A DNA stretch of 64,000 bases from positions 40,095,895-40,159,894 of the forward strand of contig CM060317.1 in the NCBI GenBank assembly GCA_030674155.1, written 5' to 3'. A program made the translations under genes and the position numbers. The DNA comes from Stramonita haemastoma (Eukaryota > Mollusca > Gastropoda > Neogastropoda > Muricidae). The notes below the pieces were generated by a model, which was given only the letters and a program-made list of their open reading frames with translations, had not been told where the DNA came from and searched no databases. Numbering within the stretch: the first letter of the stretch is position 1; every line of letters begins with the position of its first letter. Positions 27,491 through 41,122 of this stretch are shown here, in pieces.

Positions 27491-30039
27491 GTAACCACAT
27501 TCCAACTTCAGGAAAGGTGTTGAAACACACCTGTGTGCATACATTTTTTTTTTTTTTTAATTGTCACATGTTCCTACCGTCACGAAATTACCTACTCTTC
27601 CGAAAGGTGGAACAGGTGTGTAACCTGTGCGCAAGATGTTCTGTGTGCATTGGCACACAGGAGGTTTACATAGTTTCATCTGAAGGACGTAGACATTCAG
27701 TTTGATTTTCTTATCTGAAACATGCACAAAGAAAAGCAGAATAGTTGATCTGCAATTTGATATGGTGCAAATCAATTTCCTGGGCAAGTTATAAAATACT
27801 ACGAGTGAACATTTCGATTCCCATTTTTCGCTAATTACAGTGATAAAACTCAGTCTCACAATCTCATCAGTGTAAACACATACACACTTGTAATAAATAA
27901 AAAAACTGTTTACTTTTGTAGTGCAAGGGTGTAAAAATCTAATCAAAGAAACATTATCACATTGTACATAAACATTTGGAGAGACATTCAAAAATATTTG
28001 AGCCATTATGAAAAAAGACACACAAGAACATAAAACCAAAATGGATGGATATACAGCAGCAGGAGAAAACAAAAAGCAATGAAAATAAACACAAATCTTG
28101 AAATGGATGATTAAAGGAATTTACCTGAATTCCTGTCTCATTCAATGGAAAAGTTCAAAATGCTTGAAAATAAAATGATGAAAGGATGCTTGTGGTTCAA
28201 TGTAAACATGTATCAAACATTTCAAATCACTTAAAATTTTAGTCAATTAAAAACCCAATTGCCATTGATTCATTGTCGGAAGTCAATAATAAAACTATAC
28301 TTTTTGCTGTCCATAATCCAACCTAAGGAAATTGTTTGTTGATCACTGCATATTTCAGGAGATAAATTAGATCGATATATTTTGGATTGCTGTCAGAAAA
28401 CTAAAGCAAACCCAACTCTTTCATAGAAAAAATTAATTGTCAAAGCCTTTTGGTTTGTTTAGTTGCCATTTAAAAAAAAAAAAATTTTTAATCAACAGCA
28501 CTTTACTTCAGATCTGGTGCACTCCAGTTCAATAAAAGGTAATATATTAATACACCATCTGCAAAATCTTTTGACAAAAATATACATGACATGAATATGG
28601 CAAAAATTCAATGAAAAATGAATTCAACAGGAAAATGAGTATGAATACAAAACACAATATGCTTTAAAAGTAATTTGAACCTAGCATGACAGAGGGCAGC
28701 TGTGCACTGAACAAAATCACAATGAACACAGTAGTCCTTGGACAATACTCCACTTAAACACACAAAGCACATTGCCACAAATGATTTCACACCTAGTTCT
28801 GATGTTTGAAAGTTTATTATTATGTGTATGTACATGGCAGTACTGGGACGAATGTTGAAGGCACAACCGCAGTGAAATCTTCAGATATATATACTGTCCA
28901 AGTGTTCCACATAGACAGAAAAATTACTCTTCCCCCCCAAAAGTGAGCACTCTTCCCCTTTCCCCCAAAACCTGCATTGATAACTGAGTATATCTGACAA
29001 ATTTTGACATATCTTAGGCTTTTGGCACTGACTTTCTGAGAGATTGTTTAAGAAATGTTAAGACTGCAACCACCAGAAGTATAAAAAAAAAAATTTAATT
29101 AAGTACAACCCTTACATACCAGCAGTGCTGGATACTAAAAAGTTCAAAATATTGAATAATAAAACTTCATACATCAAACTTGGAGAAATAAATGTTTACA
29201 TTAAAACTTAAAATTTATGTCTGTACCTTCACATCCAGTTACTTGAATACAAGTCACACTGGTCAGAATACAACTGAAGAGTGAGACCACAACCATCTGG
29301 AAACGATACCAGTTACTGCTACCTTTGTGTCACAACAACATGATTTCTGGCAAGGATGTCTACATAATGAATCAAGCATTCCCCAAATATGTGGGTTACA
29401 TGCAGATTTCATAATAGTCCTCTTCAACAGGTGGATATGGTACTGTAGTCATTACACATGACACAGCTAAAAAGTAAATCCTATCCATTTCCCATACATA
29501 ATTATCACATACTCAATGTCCACTGACCGTAGCAGCACAAAAAGTGGATATTTCACATTTTAAACCATGATTGGACAACAGCCAAGCACAGAATACCATG
29601 AAGCGAGTCAAACATCAAACTTTCAAGCTGGTTGTATTATCTATAAGTTTGACTTGTAGTCCAGTTCACTCCTTGGCTAATGTCCAGAAAACACCCAAAG
29701 AATGAAGGCAAAAAATCAAGTACAACTCCTGCACTCAAGCCAATATGCCAACGATATACCCCTAATGCAGACTAACAAGAAACAACTTATTTCAAAAAGA
29801 AAAAAAAATCTTCACCTATCCTGTTTGGTCAACCATAAGGGTACGACTGAAGATTTTGCAACCAGCTTCCTCCACTAACAGTTCTCGGTTTTCTACAGTA
29901 TATCAATCATTCTACTTGAGGCCAGTGATGTCATCCTGTTGTTTTCTCTGCCTCTTCATCTCCCTCCTTGCACTGTTCACTGTAGGACAATCTTGGCCAA
30001 TCCAGATGTTCACTAAAGAAGGGAAGTATGTCGGAGTGG

Positions 30040-30305
30040 GCAACAATCCCTCAGAGTTGGTCCAGGCAGGAGGACAGGCAATGACATATGCGCTACTTAT
30101 CTGCAGTAAGATCTGGCAGACAGGCGAGTGGCCAACACCTTGGACACAGTCCCTGATTACCACTCTCCTGAAGAAAGTCAACTTACAACTATGCCAAAAC
30201 TATCGGACCATCGGCCATCCAAGTAAAGTCATGCTAAAAATCCTCCTGAACAGACTAAAGCCACAAGCTGAGAACAGGCAGATTTCAGAGCAGGACAGCA
30301 ACAAA
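30040..30305 (+). pseudogene. RTE-like LINE internal fragment
   Basis: Frame gives NPSELVQAGGQAMTYALLIC, KIWQTGEWPTPWTQSLITTL and SKVMLKILLNRLKPQAENRQ, matching 50340-50600 of the larger copy (AELVEAGGDAMINALLKIC, IWQTGKWPTP). Early RT domain only. Confidence 0.85.
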
Positions 30306-32355
30306 AAGCAAAACCCTACCTCTGAATTCTACATAAAAAGCACAGGTTTAAAAAGACTATCCCCCCGACACACACACACATTACATTTGGCAATTCTCAA
30401 TCCTAGGCACAGAAAGCAATAGTTAAATACCCCTTTCACCTAGTTCCATGACAACTTCTAATGACGCAAGAGATAAGTGAACAGATAAGACAAAACAATG
30501 AGAAAAAGGTGACAGACAAAAACAGTTACAGAAAGGAAGACATTTCTTGTACAACTTTTATTGACGGTGGAAACCCATACTGAAAAAAGACACAAGTACC
30601 CCTCCCATGGGGAACATGAATAGGGATGTTGATCATTATGCTGGCAGATGATTCCAAAACTACAGAATACAAACTAATAATTTGATTTGCAACAGATAAA
30701 AGCATCTTGCAAACAATTTGGGTGGTTAAAAACTACTATCAACATTTGTTCCCATTGCCAAATTATACAATCCAGCTCTTTATCTTATTAAAAAAAAAAA
30801 AAAATCCCAACTTCAAACTGACAATTTTTTTTTTAAAGAATACATGGTCACAAAGACAGTCCATAATTATTGTAAAGTGACATTGCATTCATAATAAGAA
30901 TTTATCAAAATATTATTCCACCCAAAAATAAAACAAACATGAAGAGACAGAATTACAAGCTGGCTATAAAAGAAATGGTTGCCAGCAATCTGACATCAAA
31001 ATGGAATATTTTGGTTTGTACCAGGATACGAAATGCAGCCTTCAATGACTAACATGTGATGAACTTTGGCAATAACACAAGCCAGTCAACCACAACATCA
31101 ATAAAAAATAAACAACACCTTGTGTAATCAACCATGATGAGAATTGTACATCATCCAGTATGTAAATTTGACATACTTTTCATTCCAAACATAAGGCATT
31201 TTTTCAGTCCCAGCACACAAGAAGCTTTGACATTTTAGATTCATTTTGGAAAAAAAAGAACAAAAAATGATGTTGCATACATCATTCAGAATATACAAAT
31301 GTAATATTATGACATTCAAATCTTCTTGGTCTAACAACTCATGTTTAAATTATGCGTTCATTCTGTTTTTATGCATTTCAAAAGTAGGCATGGACAATCA
31401 TGCTAACCAATTCCAACTGACAAAAGGCACAATCTGCTAGGAGTGAAAAAGATTCTCAAAAGGCACAAGCTATTTCAACGTATAGAAAACAAAAAGTCAA
31501 GACAAAAAGCAAAATTGGAAAATTTGTGAAAAGTCATTCAACTTTTTAAATGTTTTTGTTGTTGTTGTTGTTTATTAAAAAGCTTGTGTATATTTTACTG
31601 TGGTCATTCTAAACAATGTGGTCAACTTCATCCCTGAGTCTTCTCAGCTCATTTCAATAACTTGGAAGTTAATTTTATTTCAAGTTTTTATAGCTCTGCC
31701 AACAAAGAGGGCTATATGGGGACTGTCACCTCCTTTAACATCAAAACCCACAGGAATAGTCACTTCCAGACTAAACTAAACAGAAGTTCATCCCCTCCAA
31801 TTCCAAACACATTCAGCCTGATGGGAAAACAAAAACAGCAACAACAAACCCTCCCTGGCATTAAATGACACAGTATCTTAACTTGTACTAACTCCCTAAG
31901 GCCAATAAAACCAGGCGTGCTGAGGATGCCAGCCATTCTACTTACTTCAATCATCCCCAGATTATAAACAAAAGCATGAAAAAGATATCAAGTATTTTCA
32001 AAGTGCTAAAAAAAAAAATTCATATAAAGTACCATAAATTATAGGCAAATAACACTACAGAATGAACATCCTGTATACATCTCAATGGATACAATATTGC
32101 TACTTAATCGCCTGAACAAAACAGTACAGGCAACAACACCATATGCTGGCTTTCTGTTTTTTTAAATGTCACACTTGCTTCAACTTAAGAGAGAGAATGG
32201 ACAGTGAATGCAGAAAAAAATCAAGACAGGAAACACAGAAAGATCAGGAAAAAGACAGAAACAAAGGCAGTAATAGAAAGGGGGGGAATTTTAACACAGA
32301 TTTTCTAAATACTACTCATACTGCAGGAACCCCCAGCAACTCCATGGGGAGGGAA

Positions 32356-32424
32356 GGAGGGAGAGAGAGAGACAGACAGACAGAGAACAGAAGAGAGACA
32401 AGAGAGAAGACAGAGACAGAGAGA

Positions 32425-32470
<46 letters not shown>
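32356..32470. repeat. (GA)n microsatellite
   Basis: GA with GACA variants, purest at 32434-32469. Confidence 0.95.
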
Positions 32471-32474
<4 letters not shown>

Positions 32475-33162
32475 GGAAGACCCTGAATTAAAAAAAGAAA
32501 TTACACAAAAATTGAATTTAACTGTTAACAATTTAGTTTCAGCTGGAAGGAAACACATGTGACAACTACTGAGAATAACCACAGAGGACTAAGTTTTTTT
32601 AAACAAAAATATTCTTTGTAAAAAGAATCACACATCTTCAGGGATCAAGGCAGCTTCCTTCCATGCATACAAGACTATAAGCTAAAAACACACAATGCTT
32701 TATCTTGTATAGTTTTAAGGCATCTGTGTGAAGAAGATTAAACTAAAATATGATCAAACAAACCTGGTACCATGTTTTCTACATTTCAACACATCTCCTG
32801 GTCCACAAGGCAGAGATTATGGATACGAGTCTCACATTCTACCTTAAGTCATCAATTTGTTGAACATCACAAAAATAATGGGTGTAAAAATGTGTGGCTT
32901 ATGCAAACAGTTAGTTCTCCATGATTTCTTGAATGTAAACAATTGTCCTTTCACTAGACAGGCAAAGGCACGACAGAATGTTGGCAAATATCTGCTGATG
33001 TATAAGTTCATGAATTCATATATAATAGTGAAAATGTGCATATTATGATAATATAAAAAAAGACATTGTCTGTAACACCAGTAGATACAAAAGCAGCAGC
33101 AGCAACAACATCAATAAAGGTACACACATGTATACATACATTCATACTGAGGCAATTAGCCG

Positions 33163-33335
33163 GCCAGTCAGTCAGTCAGTCAGTCAGTCAGTCAGTCAGT
33201 CAGTCTCATCAGTCCTCTCTCTCTCACTCACTCACTCACTCACTCACTCACTCACTCACTCACTCACTCACATCACTCACTCACTCACCACTCACTCACT
33301 CACCACTCCACTCACACTCACACACACACACACAC
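33163..33335. repeat. compound (CAGT)n-(CTCA)n-(CA)n microsatellite
   Basis: About ten CAGT units (33165-33204), then CTCA units with phase slips (33225-33305), then CA. It abuts a SINE-A copy that lacks its tRNA head, so the array may have replaced the head. Confidence 0.95.
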
Positions 33336-33342
33336 ACACACA

Positions 33343-33585
33343 AAATCCTTCGGATGAGACTTTAAACTGAGGCCTCATGTGTGAACGAACGCAGACCATC
33401 TTACACACATGTTAAATCCTGTTCCACTTTTCGTAAGAGCAGGCCATTGTGTGCTGGTGGGAACAGATGACAAGATTAACAAAACTGTATACATGGGGAC
33501 TGGATGTAAAAAAGCACATAAGTGCTTATTCCATTATCCTCGATATAAAAGAATAAATAAAAAAAAAAATAATAATAATAATAAT

Positions 33586-33588
<3 letters not shown>
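33343..33588 (+). repeat. SINE-A, headless copy
   Basis: Begins within the body at 'aaaatccttcggatgagact' and keeps the complete 3' part to 'cgatataaaagaataaat' plus an A/AAT tail. Confidence 0.9.
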
Positions 33589-33645
<57 letters not shown>

Positions 33646-33674
33646 GTGACACTCACGCACACACACACACAATA

Positions 33675-33736
<62 letters not shown>
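33589..33736. repeat. (CA)n and (CT)n microsatellites
   Basis: About 26 CA units, a short spacer, then about 32 CT units. Adjacent to the SINE-A tail. Confidence 0.95.
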
Positions 33737-33739
<3 letters not shown>

Positions 33740-34259
33740 CAATACTGTACAGCTTCGAACTTCTCAAATACACAACAATTCTCATTTTCTGGCGTGAATA
33801 CATACATCTGACTGTAGTTCACAATAAAACATGTTCAGAAGTGTTTGGCACGTTACTTGAAAAAAACAAAAACACCTTACTTTTGACTGCATTTACAAAA
33901 CAACATTTTCAACAGATGCCATACCAAAGAGGACTAAAAACAAGCACCACTCAATTTTACAACATTCACCCATGAATGATCATATAGTGCCATGCACGAG
34001 GTATGACTCTTTAAGCATTTCACTGACACAAACATGAGTGAAAGAGATTCCAAAATTCAGCTTGCAATGCCATGTCTTTCTTTACTGTACAAAATAAACA
34101 AAATAAAAGAATTGCAGTTTGAAATAACTAGGCAAATGAAAGATGTGATAGTTGAACAGTCATAACACTGAATCCCACAATCTGATTGATGGTGAAAAGA
34201 TAGATTTTTTTTCCTCTCATGATTTCTGAAATTTGCATGTATTTTATACTAGCACTGGA

Positions 34260-34673
34260 GCGCAGGATAGCCTAGTGCTTAGAGCTTTGAGCTTGCGATC
34301 TGACAGTCTGGGTTCGAGCCACTACCAAGACACCTGTTTGAGGAGATTTTTCCCCTGGAGGTGACATCAGTGCCAACTCCATTCCCCTGAAAGTCCTTGA
34401 GAAGAACATCTTGTGCACAAGTTGAAACCCATTCTGATTTTCAGAAAAGTAGGCCATTGCATGCCAAAGAGAGCATATGACAAGATTTTAAAAAGCCAAC
34501 AAAAAAAAATCACACACGAAAAACAACAACAAAAACCATACACACGGTGTCATGTCTAGACACCCTCCTCGAAGTCAAAGCACAGCCACCTTCATGGTGG
34601 GCAAAACCAGCTGCATATGCAAAAACCTCACCATTGGTAGACCTTGGAGCTCCAGCCACGGAATGAATACAAA
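34260..34673 (+). repeat. SINE-A long form, full-length
   Basis: Head GCAGGATAGCCTAGTGCTTA with B box GGTTCGAGCC, the SINE-A body, an A-rich joint, then the tail 'ccaccttcatggtgggcaaa' and 'cctcaccattggtagacctt' shared with SINE-B. Confidence 0.85.
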
Positions 34674-34899
34674 CAAAAAAAGATCAAATTTCTTCTTGGA
34701 TATTAAGTTAACACATGAAAGCAGGAAACATTGAAAATGTACATATATAAAGCGAAGCAAAAAAGCAAAAGCATTAACCCCTCTACAAATATTCAATTAA
34801 CTCTTTTTGCAGAAAACGAAATTTTAAAAATTTCCTTTTAAAAATGTTGTTCTTTTAGAAAAAATCTTCATTTCTACAACCTCTTGGGTGGCCATTTGT

Positions 34900-35101
34900 G
34901 CTCCTTGGCTTTAGTACAGTCCCCCCCAGTTCACCCAGCTGTAAATGGGTACCTGCCCTCTTGAGGGTCAGGGAAGGTAAAGCAGTGAGGGAGAGGAGAT
35001 GGGCGCCGCCCTCAATATGCTGGCCCCTAGAGAACCTGAGGTCTCTGATGCCTTGCCCCCCTACGACCACAAAGGTTATGTATGGGACACCTTTACCTTA
35101 T
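34900..35101 (+). repeat. tRNA/5S composite SINE, copy 3, 5'-truncated
   Basis: Keeps the body from 'ccttggctttagtacagtcc' to 'gggacacctttacctt'. The head and the 5S-like block are missing. Confidence 0.88.
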
Positions 35102-35247
35102 CTCTCTGATAAGGTTTGTTTGTTTTCCAGAACAAATACTTGGGGGAAGAAAAGAGGAACATCTGAACGATATGATGAAGAGAAGCATAGCTGTTCCATG
35201 ATGTGGAACAAAAGCAGAAGAAATCGCTAACAATGCAGAACAACCCA

Positions 35248-35253
35248 TTTATT
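35248..35253 (-). terminator. candidate M-Ras polyadenylation signal
   Basis: AATAAA on the - strand about 1.4 kb after the M-Ras stop. Several others exist further on, so the true 3' end is not settled by sequence alone. Confidence 0.2.
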
Positions 35254-36124
35254 AGAGCCGGAGAGTAACACATATGTCAGCCATGTTGTTGGTATTCTTT
35301 TGTTTTGAACTACATTCATGATTTTCAATAGGGTAAAAAAAAAAAACAAAAAAATACTAAAAAAATGAAACAAACAAAAACAACCCACCCTTATGACATG
35401 AAAGCTTCTCTTCTCATTAAACATTCTTTCTGTTTGCAGTTTGATTTCATCCCTTTTAAATCCAGTTGTCCGATTTGTTATTATGATGGTAAAAACATAA
35501 TCAACAGCACAGCTGCCTTTAAAAACAAAAACACAGGCTGCCATCACCAACTCATAATATTTGCCGTCTTTTCATCTGCTTTCTGAATAAAGATGACCCC
35601 CCCCCTCACAAAAAAAAGAAAAGAGAAGTAAAGTATATATATATATATCAAACAAGCCCATGAAATATTAAGATTCATCAGACCAAACTATGATAAAACA
35701 GATTTCCCACACAAAAAAAAGCAAAATTCGCTGAATTCAGGGAAGTTGTGGAAAAGTGGATTTTTCTTTCCATCCGACCATCTTCAACTCCCTTGCAGTA
35801 ACTCTGATCCCTGCCTCCACAGCAGCAATCCTGAAACCTGCCTTCAAATGTGGTAATTTTAAGTCAGGAAACCTTGTTACACTTCACAGCCTTCTTGTTC
35901 ATACTCCCTGTTCATGCCCAGCCCTCCAATGATATACATCTGTACAGGAATGACTGAGGGCAGTGACTCACATTGATCAGCAATTTTTACTTTTCATTTT
36001 CACAGCTTTGGCCATTTTCAGATCTTTCTATTCGCTGAATTTGTTTTACATCAGATTTTGGTAATTTTTGGATGTGAGCAAATTTGCAAAACAGAGAGAC
36101 TTCTCTTGCAATCTTTTACAAAAT

Positions 36125-36245
36125 TGTGTGTGTGTGTGTGTGGTGTGGCGGGTGTGTGGATGTGTGCGTTCCACGCATGGATGTGTGTGCATGCCACATG
36201 GTGCACGATTATGTGTGTACAAACAACATGTGTGTACATACATGC
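36125..36245. repeat. TG-rich tract
   Basis: (TG)n followed by degenerate TG/CA sequence. Confidence 0.8.
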
Positions 36246-36693
36246 AAAAACAAGCTATTCTCATCTGCCAACAAAGAGCAACACATCAGGCAAAAAAAAA
36301 TTTTAAACACAGGTGAGACAGTAAATATGGACAACAATGTAAGAAATACATATGACACTTACACAACCTCATTACATTCGGTCCCCCATAATTAATCATT
36401 TGCTACAACAGACTCAACTTATTGCCATCAACCTACTGAGCAATGCATCAGCTAATACACAATGCCCATGTTATTATACCTACTGCCATTCTTATGCATG
36501 GATGCAGAGGTGTGCATCAGCATGTGTCTACCTCTATGACCAATCTATTTTTTCACATGTAGTCTGATGTCCGCAAGCAGACTATGCAGACAGCTTCCAA
36601 TGAAAGCTACCCCATTGCAGTAGTATGGCATGGATGGATGCAACATCACGTGGGTTCTTGGGAGGAGAAAAAAAAGAAAAGAAAAAAGATGTG

Positions 36694-36766
36694 CTACAAA
36701 ATGGTACACTTCTTCTTCTTGCCCACTCGTTTCCGCCTCTGGTTTTTCAAATGTGGAGGCTGTGCC
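36694..36766 (-). CDS. MRAS: M-Ras exon 5 (polybasic tail and CAAX box)
   Basis: After acceptor 'tatttacag' the 73-base exon completes Arg and reads [20 protein letters not shown], then TIL and TAG (36694-36696). Phase matches exon 4 exactly. The C-terminal CTIL plus lysine cluster is the membrane anchor. A (TG)n tract lies about 40 bases before the acceptor on this strand. Confidence 0.93.
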
Positions 36767-36808
36767 CTGTAAATATATACACAAACAGCACACGCACACG
36801 CATGCGCA

Positions 36809-36863
<55 letters not shown>

Positions 36864-39800
36864 GCAATGAAGCAAACTGTTCACAACTGTCACTAGACAT
36901 GATCTACAAATGTTCAAACAATTATTTGTTTTTGACTAAGAGCAAAAAAAAAAAGTCAAGATTATTCATATCATAGTAGATAATGTTCAACCTTTCACAT
37001 TCACAACAAAGTCAAGGCAATGTTTATTCATAATATAAATATTTAATGAGTATTTCTCCACTGTTCAGGTCACCAGGAGGTTACCTTCTAAAACTTTTCA
37101 TTACACATAAACAAAATATGTTTGAATCATGTATCCTCACTGAATACATTCTACATATATCAAGCAAACAGTGTGAGCAGCCACAAGACCCACAACAGAA
37201 AATTATGTTTACATGAAATTTCTCGCGAAAAATGGCCTAAATAATTGTGACCAAAAACCAGAATGCTTACCCCTACTCACTTCTTAAGTTCACTCCTGCA
37301 AATATCATAACCCCTAGTCAAAAATTCTTTTATAGAATTAAAGATTAACCCTTTCAATATGGCAAGCCTGTTTTCTGGCTCAGCTTTTCTGCTACCCTTC
37401 AGTCCTGTAAGGAGAAAACCGGCGCAACCAAATTTTCTTTCAATTCCTGGGTTTCTGAGGTGCAGAAGAGTGCAAAATGGTACCTGGGTTTCAATTTTAC
37501 ATACACGAAGCTCTATAAACATTCTCTGGAGGAAAGCCGTGTTTCCAAAACTACTTTCCAGAGTCCGTTGATAACAGTTAGCCGCATGATGGATCACTAT
37601 AAACCAAACCCTCCTCTGGTCATGTTATTGCCGGGAAATCGGCTGATAGGACTGAAGGGGAGAGCATGGGGGCAGAAATTCAGGATAGGAGAAGTAATTA
37701 TTAGCAAATATTCAGTGCTGTAAGGGTTAAGGATGCACTGAAGTACTCACATGAAAAACTGATGTTTTTTCAATAGTTTTCTCAACAAACAACAATCGTG
37801 AATTTGCATTTCGTACATTGTGGGCCGGGTCACAGATCACGACCAATTATTTGCTTTCAGCTCCAAATCAGCAGGTGATAATTTACATGAAAATCAGATA
37901 GAAATCAATTATTTATTGAACAAAAATCAATATCAAGCGCAGTTTCATATTTCAAATCAAATGAGTACATGTAGTTTGAAAAAATCCTTTTGGAGTCAAG
38001 GATGAGATTCTCGTGACAGGCAAAATCAAAATGCACAGCAAAATTTTATCACACACAGCAATCCGCCATTTCCTGTCTCCCATGATTAATTATGGAAGAG
38101 TACGCACATCTGTGATGTTTTTGTGCGTTTTTGGAAGGTGAGAATGACTATTATGGAAAAAAAAGTGAAGGGTCACAAGTTCTTTCTGCTGGTAGCGTGC
38201 GTCATTTGAAAGTGACGGAGAAATCAGCAAAATATTAATTTTTGGTAAGTGTTTTTCTCTGAATTTGTAACTGATTAGGCAAATAGTATGTTTATGCATG
38301 CTCTTGTGTCAGTATTCTTTGTTTGTGAGTCTGATGTGTTGTCTGGTTGACAAAAATGAGATGTGTGGAAATTTAAAAAGAGTCACATGAATGAAGGTTT
38401 GCTCTCATTTCAATATTTCTTTACTGGCATCATCTGTTGGCCTTTTCTGTACATTATTTTGCATATTTTGTCATATTCAGTGGTTGTAATTGGCCAATAA
38501 ACATAAGAGAGAAACAAAATCAGTTTGAAGATAGTTTGGTAACCTTGTCTCCATTCAGTCTGTGACATCGAAGTTTGTTCATTTTGTGGTGTCATAATGC
38601 AATGTACTAACAGTTTCTTTTGTTTTTACTAGTTTTGTAGATCTGATTATGGCATTGACAAAATTTCACAATTCATATTGAATATGCAGGTCAAATCTGA
38701 GCTGTGGACAAGCTGGGTTTTGGGGGGGGGGGGGGGGTTGTTTTGTAGCCAAGTGGTGGTGTTGATTACATGTGACCCCAAGTCTGGGCATTTTAGAAGC
38801 AGTGGTGGTGGCACATGTAATGAACTGACTGATTTCAAAATTATTTGTTTTAAAGCTTTTAATAAATTTTTTAGATGATTTTTAGATTCATTCCTTTTTA
38901 TCTTCAGACATAGCACTTTATGATTACTAGAACTGTAGAAGTAGGATTTTTCTTGGCCATTAGCTGACATCAATAACTGACACAGCTTTTGGCCTGGGCC
39001 AAACTCACTGCCTTAATAAGCATAAACAAATTAAATTGTCTTTGTTGATTTAAAAAAAAAAATTCCAGTCAGTTAATCATCTTTTTATATCTGAACTAAG
39101 GCATAAAAGAATATTTGTCATGACCCCCTTTTAACAAGCATTGCAGTGTCACATTTATTGCAGGTACCTACTCCCATAATTTTTTATTTGTTTTTGGTTT
39201 CTTTGTGTCTAGTGTCTGGTACTAAATAGTAACTTCACTTTTAAATACTGTTTATTGTAAATACAGGTTTTCTTTTAAGATTATAGACACTACATTGTCA
39301 CAGTGAAATGCTCTCACATTTTTGGAACACATAATTTCATTTGCGTATATCTAAAGATACAAACCACTTGCTGCTGTTTTGATAATGTCTACAAAATCTT
39401 TAACTCACTCGGGATGGCCAGTTCTCTCCCTTGCTTTTCCCCAAAGATGGCTTATTTGTAATGGTTTGTAAAAAAAAAATCATAAAAAATATCAAAACAC
39501 ATAATAAAACAATGAAATTTTCTGAACATATGAATAGCATACTGGGTTAGTACATATCGAAAGATTAAAGCTCTCACTTCAATATTTGAGCTTTGACTAG
39601 CATGAAGAAAATACTCCGAATTTTGTACTCCGTGTCACTACTCTATGTCAGCTACTCTCTACAACCATGATCAAATCAAAGAGTTCGGAACACACGGAAT
39701 CACCTGACAACACCCTGCATACGACGTTAAGCTGCACTAGTCATAGAATCAAGTGGATGCCACATGAAAAATCTGCAAACAGGAAATCCATTATAGCGGA

Positions 39801-41049
39801 CGGCTGTCCAAAACCGTTTCTTTATGCTGATCCACTCTAGTGGAAGGCCGTCCTCTGAAAGTAAATCATTTGGCTTTTCAAAATTAACAGAATAAAGCCT
39901 TTATCACAATATTTAGAAAAAGAGCCATTTTCCTGTTTTAGTTGGCAACAGTGGAGAAATAGTCTTACACACTGAACTAAGTCACTTTATGCTCTAGCTC
40001 CAAGGCATAAAAGAAACTACAAATTCATTCTTTTTTTTTTTCATTCCTTGGCTAGAATTCTGGGGTACACCAATATTGAGATTTTAAATATAACTATATG
40101 CGACCATTTTTTGCCCACCATGAAGGTAGCCACAGTCTGACTTTGGGGTTCTTTGCTGGGTATGTACATGTTTCCATAACCCACTGATCACTTACATGAA
40201 TTATGGGATCTTTAAAGTGCATATTTGATCTTCTGCTGCAAACAGTGCATATGAACATGAAGGGAATTAAGGCACTGGCGGGCCTGCTCTTGAATTTAAC
40301 CTTGGAGATTATAAAAATCCCTACACTACCAATTAAGATGAAAACCAACAGGATCACCCAGACAGTGATGAGCTGAAGCAATTAAGAAAACTTTTAAAAA
40401 CAATGCTTACCGAATAACCCGAACAACTTGATGGAAAGCCAAATCCACATTAAGAGGGGGGTCCTTGGCACTGGTCTCTATGTAGGGTACCTGCCATGTA
40501 AAATGTGACCAAAGTTGCATAATTTGTCAATTTATGAAATTATTATTTAGCATTCAAGATGCTTGAACACTGTAGCTTTCATTATATGGGTGGAAATTAT
40601 AATAGACACAGTAAGGAAGAGAATAGACAGTTTAAGAAAGTTGAATACAGAAAATAGGGATGATACAAGATGACATATCATGGAACAAGTAGGACAACAG
40701 GCAGAATGAAAAGCACAGTTAAAGAAAATTCCTTGCCGGCAAAAAAGCTGTTGTGTGTTGCCTAATTTTGTTGAAAAGATCACAGGCCATTTAACAGTGT
40801 ACACTGGACAAAAATAGAAGAAAAAGAGAAGTTGAATGAATGATGGCCATTAAATGGGCATTTTCTGCAATAACAATCATGATTTCACAAAACAAAATGA
40901 ATACTGTCAAAGACAAAGGCAATGAATACAACAACAACATTCATGAAAAAAAAATGGAACAAATCAGTGCATCATGGCATATAACAGCACACAAGCAACA
41001 CAAAACCTATGATTATGGTGCATTACAAACTAGATCTCACACACACACA

Positions 41050-41122
<73 letters not shown>

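Larger units (their letters stand above)
25925..27702 (-). repeat. SINE-A long form, antisense, split by piggyBac
   Basis: The 3' tail ('ttggctagagctttgagttt', 'gcatgtgtgacc') lies at 25935-26000. It resumes right after the transposon with 'gtaaccacattccaacttca' (27491) and the antisense SINE-A body to 27702 ('cctactcttccgaaaggtgg', 'gcgcaagatgttctg'). Removing 26001-27486 restores a continuous SINE with a single TTAA. Confidence 0.85.
27703..36693. other. spacer and probable M-Ras 3' UTR region
   Basis: AT-rich. Recognisable items: RTE fragment at 30040, GA tract at 32356-32470, tetranucleotide arrays at 33163-33310, SINE-A copies at 33343 and 34260, CA/CT arrays at 33589-33736, a 5S SINE at 34900, a TG tract at 36125. 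27703-30000 and 30430-32350 hold no feature I can support. Confidence 0.5.
36767..40410 (-). other. M-Ras intron 4
   Basis: Contains a (CA)n tract (36806-36862), a TTAA MITE (37345-37730), a G tract (38723-38736) and an antisense SINE-B (40045-40375). 37735-40040 is AT-rich with nothing recognised. Confidence 0.6.

Noticed and set aside
33163..33310. CRISPR-like array of short repeats
   Set aside because: Tetranucleotide repeats without spacers; a microsatellite in an animal genome.
37359..37571. 70-codon open frame
   Set aside because: Lies wholly inside a TTAA MITE with no transposase resemblance.
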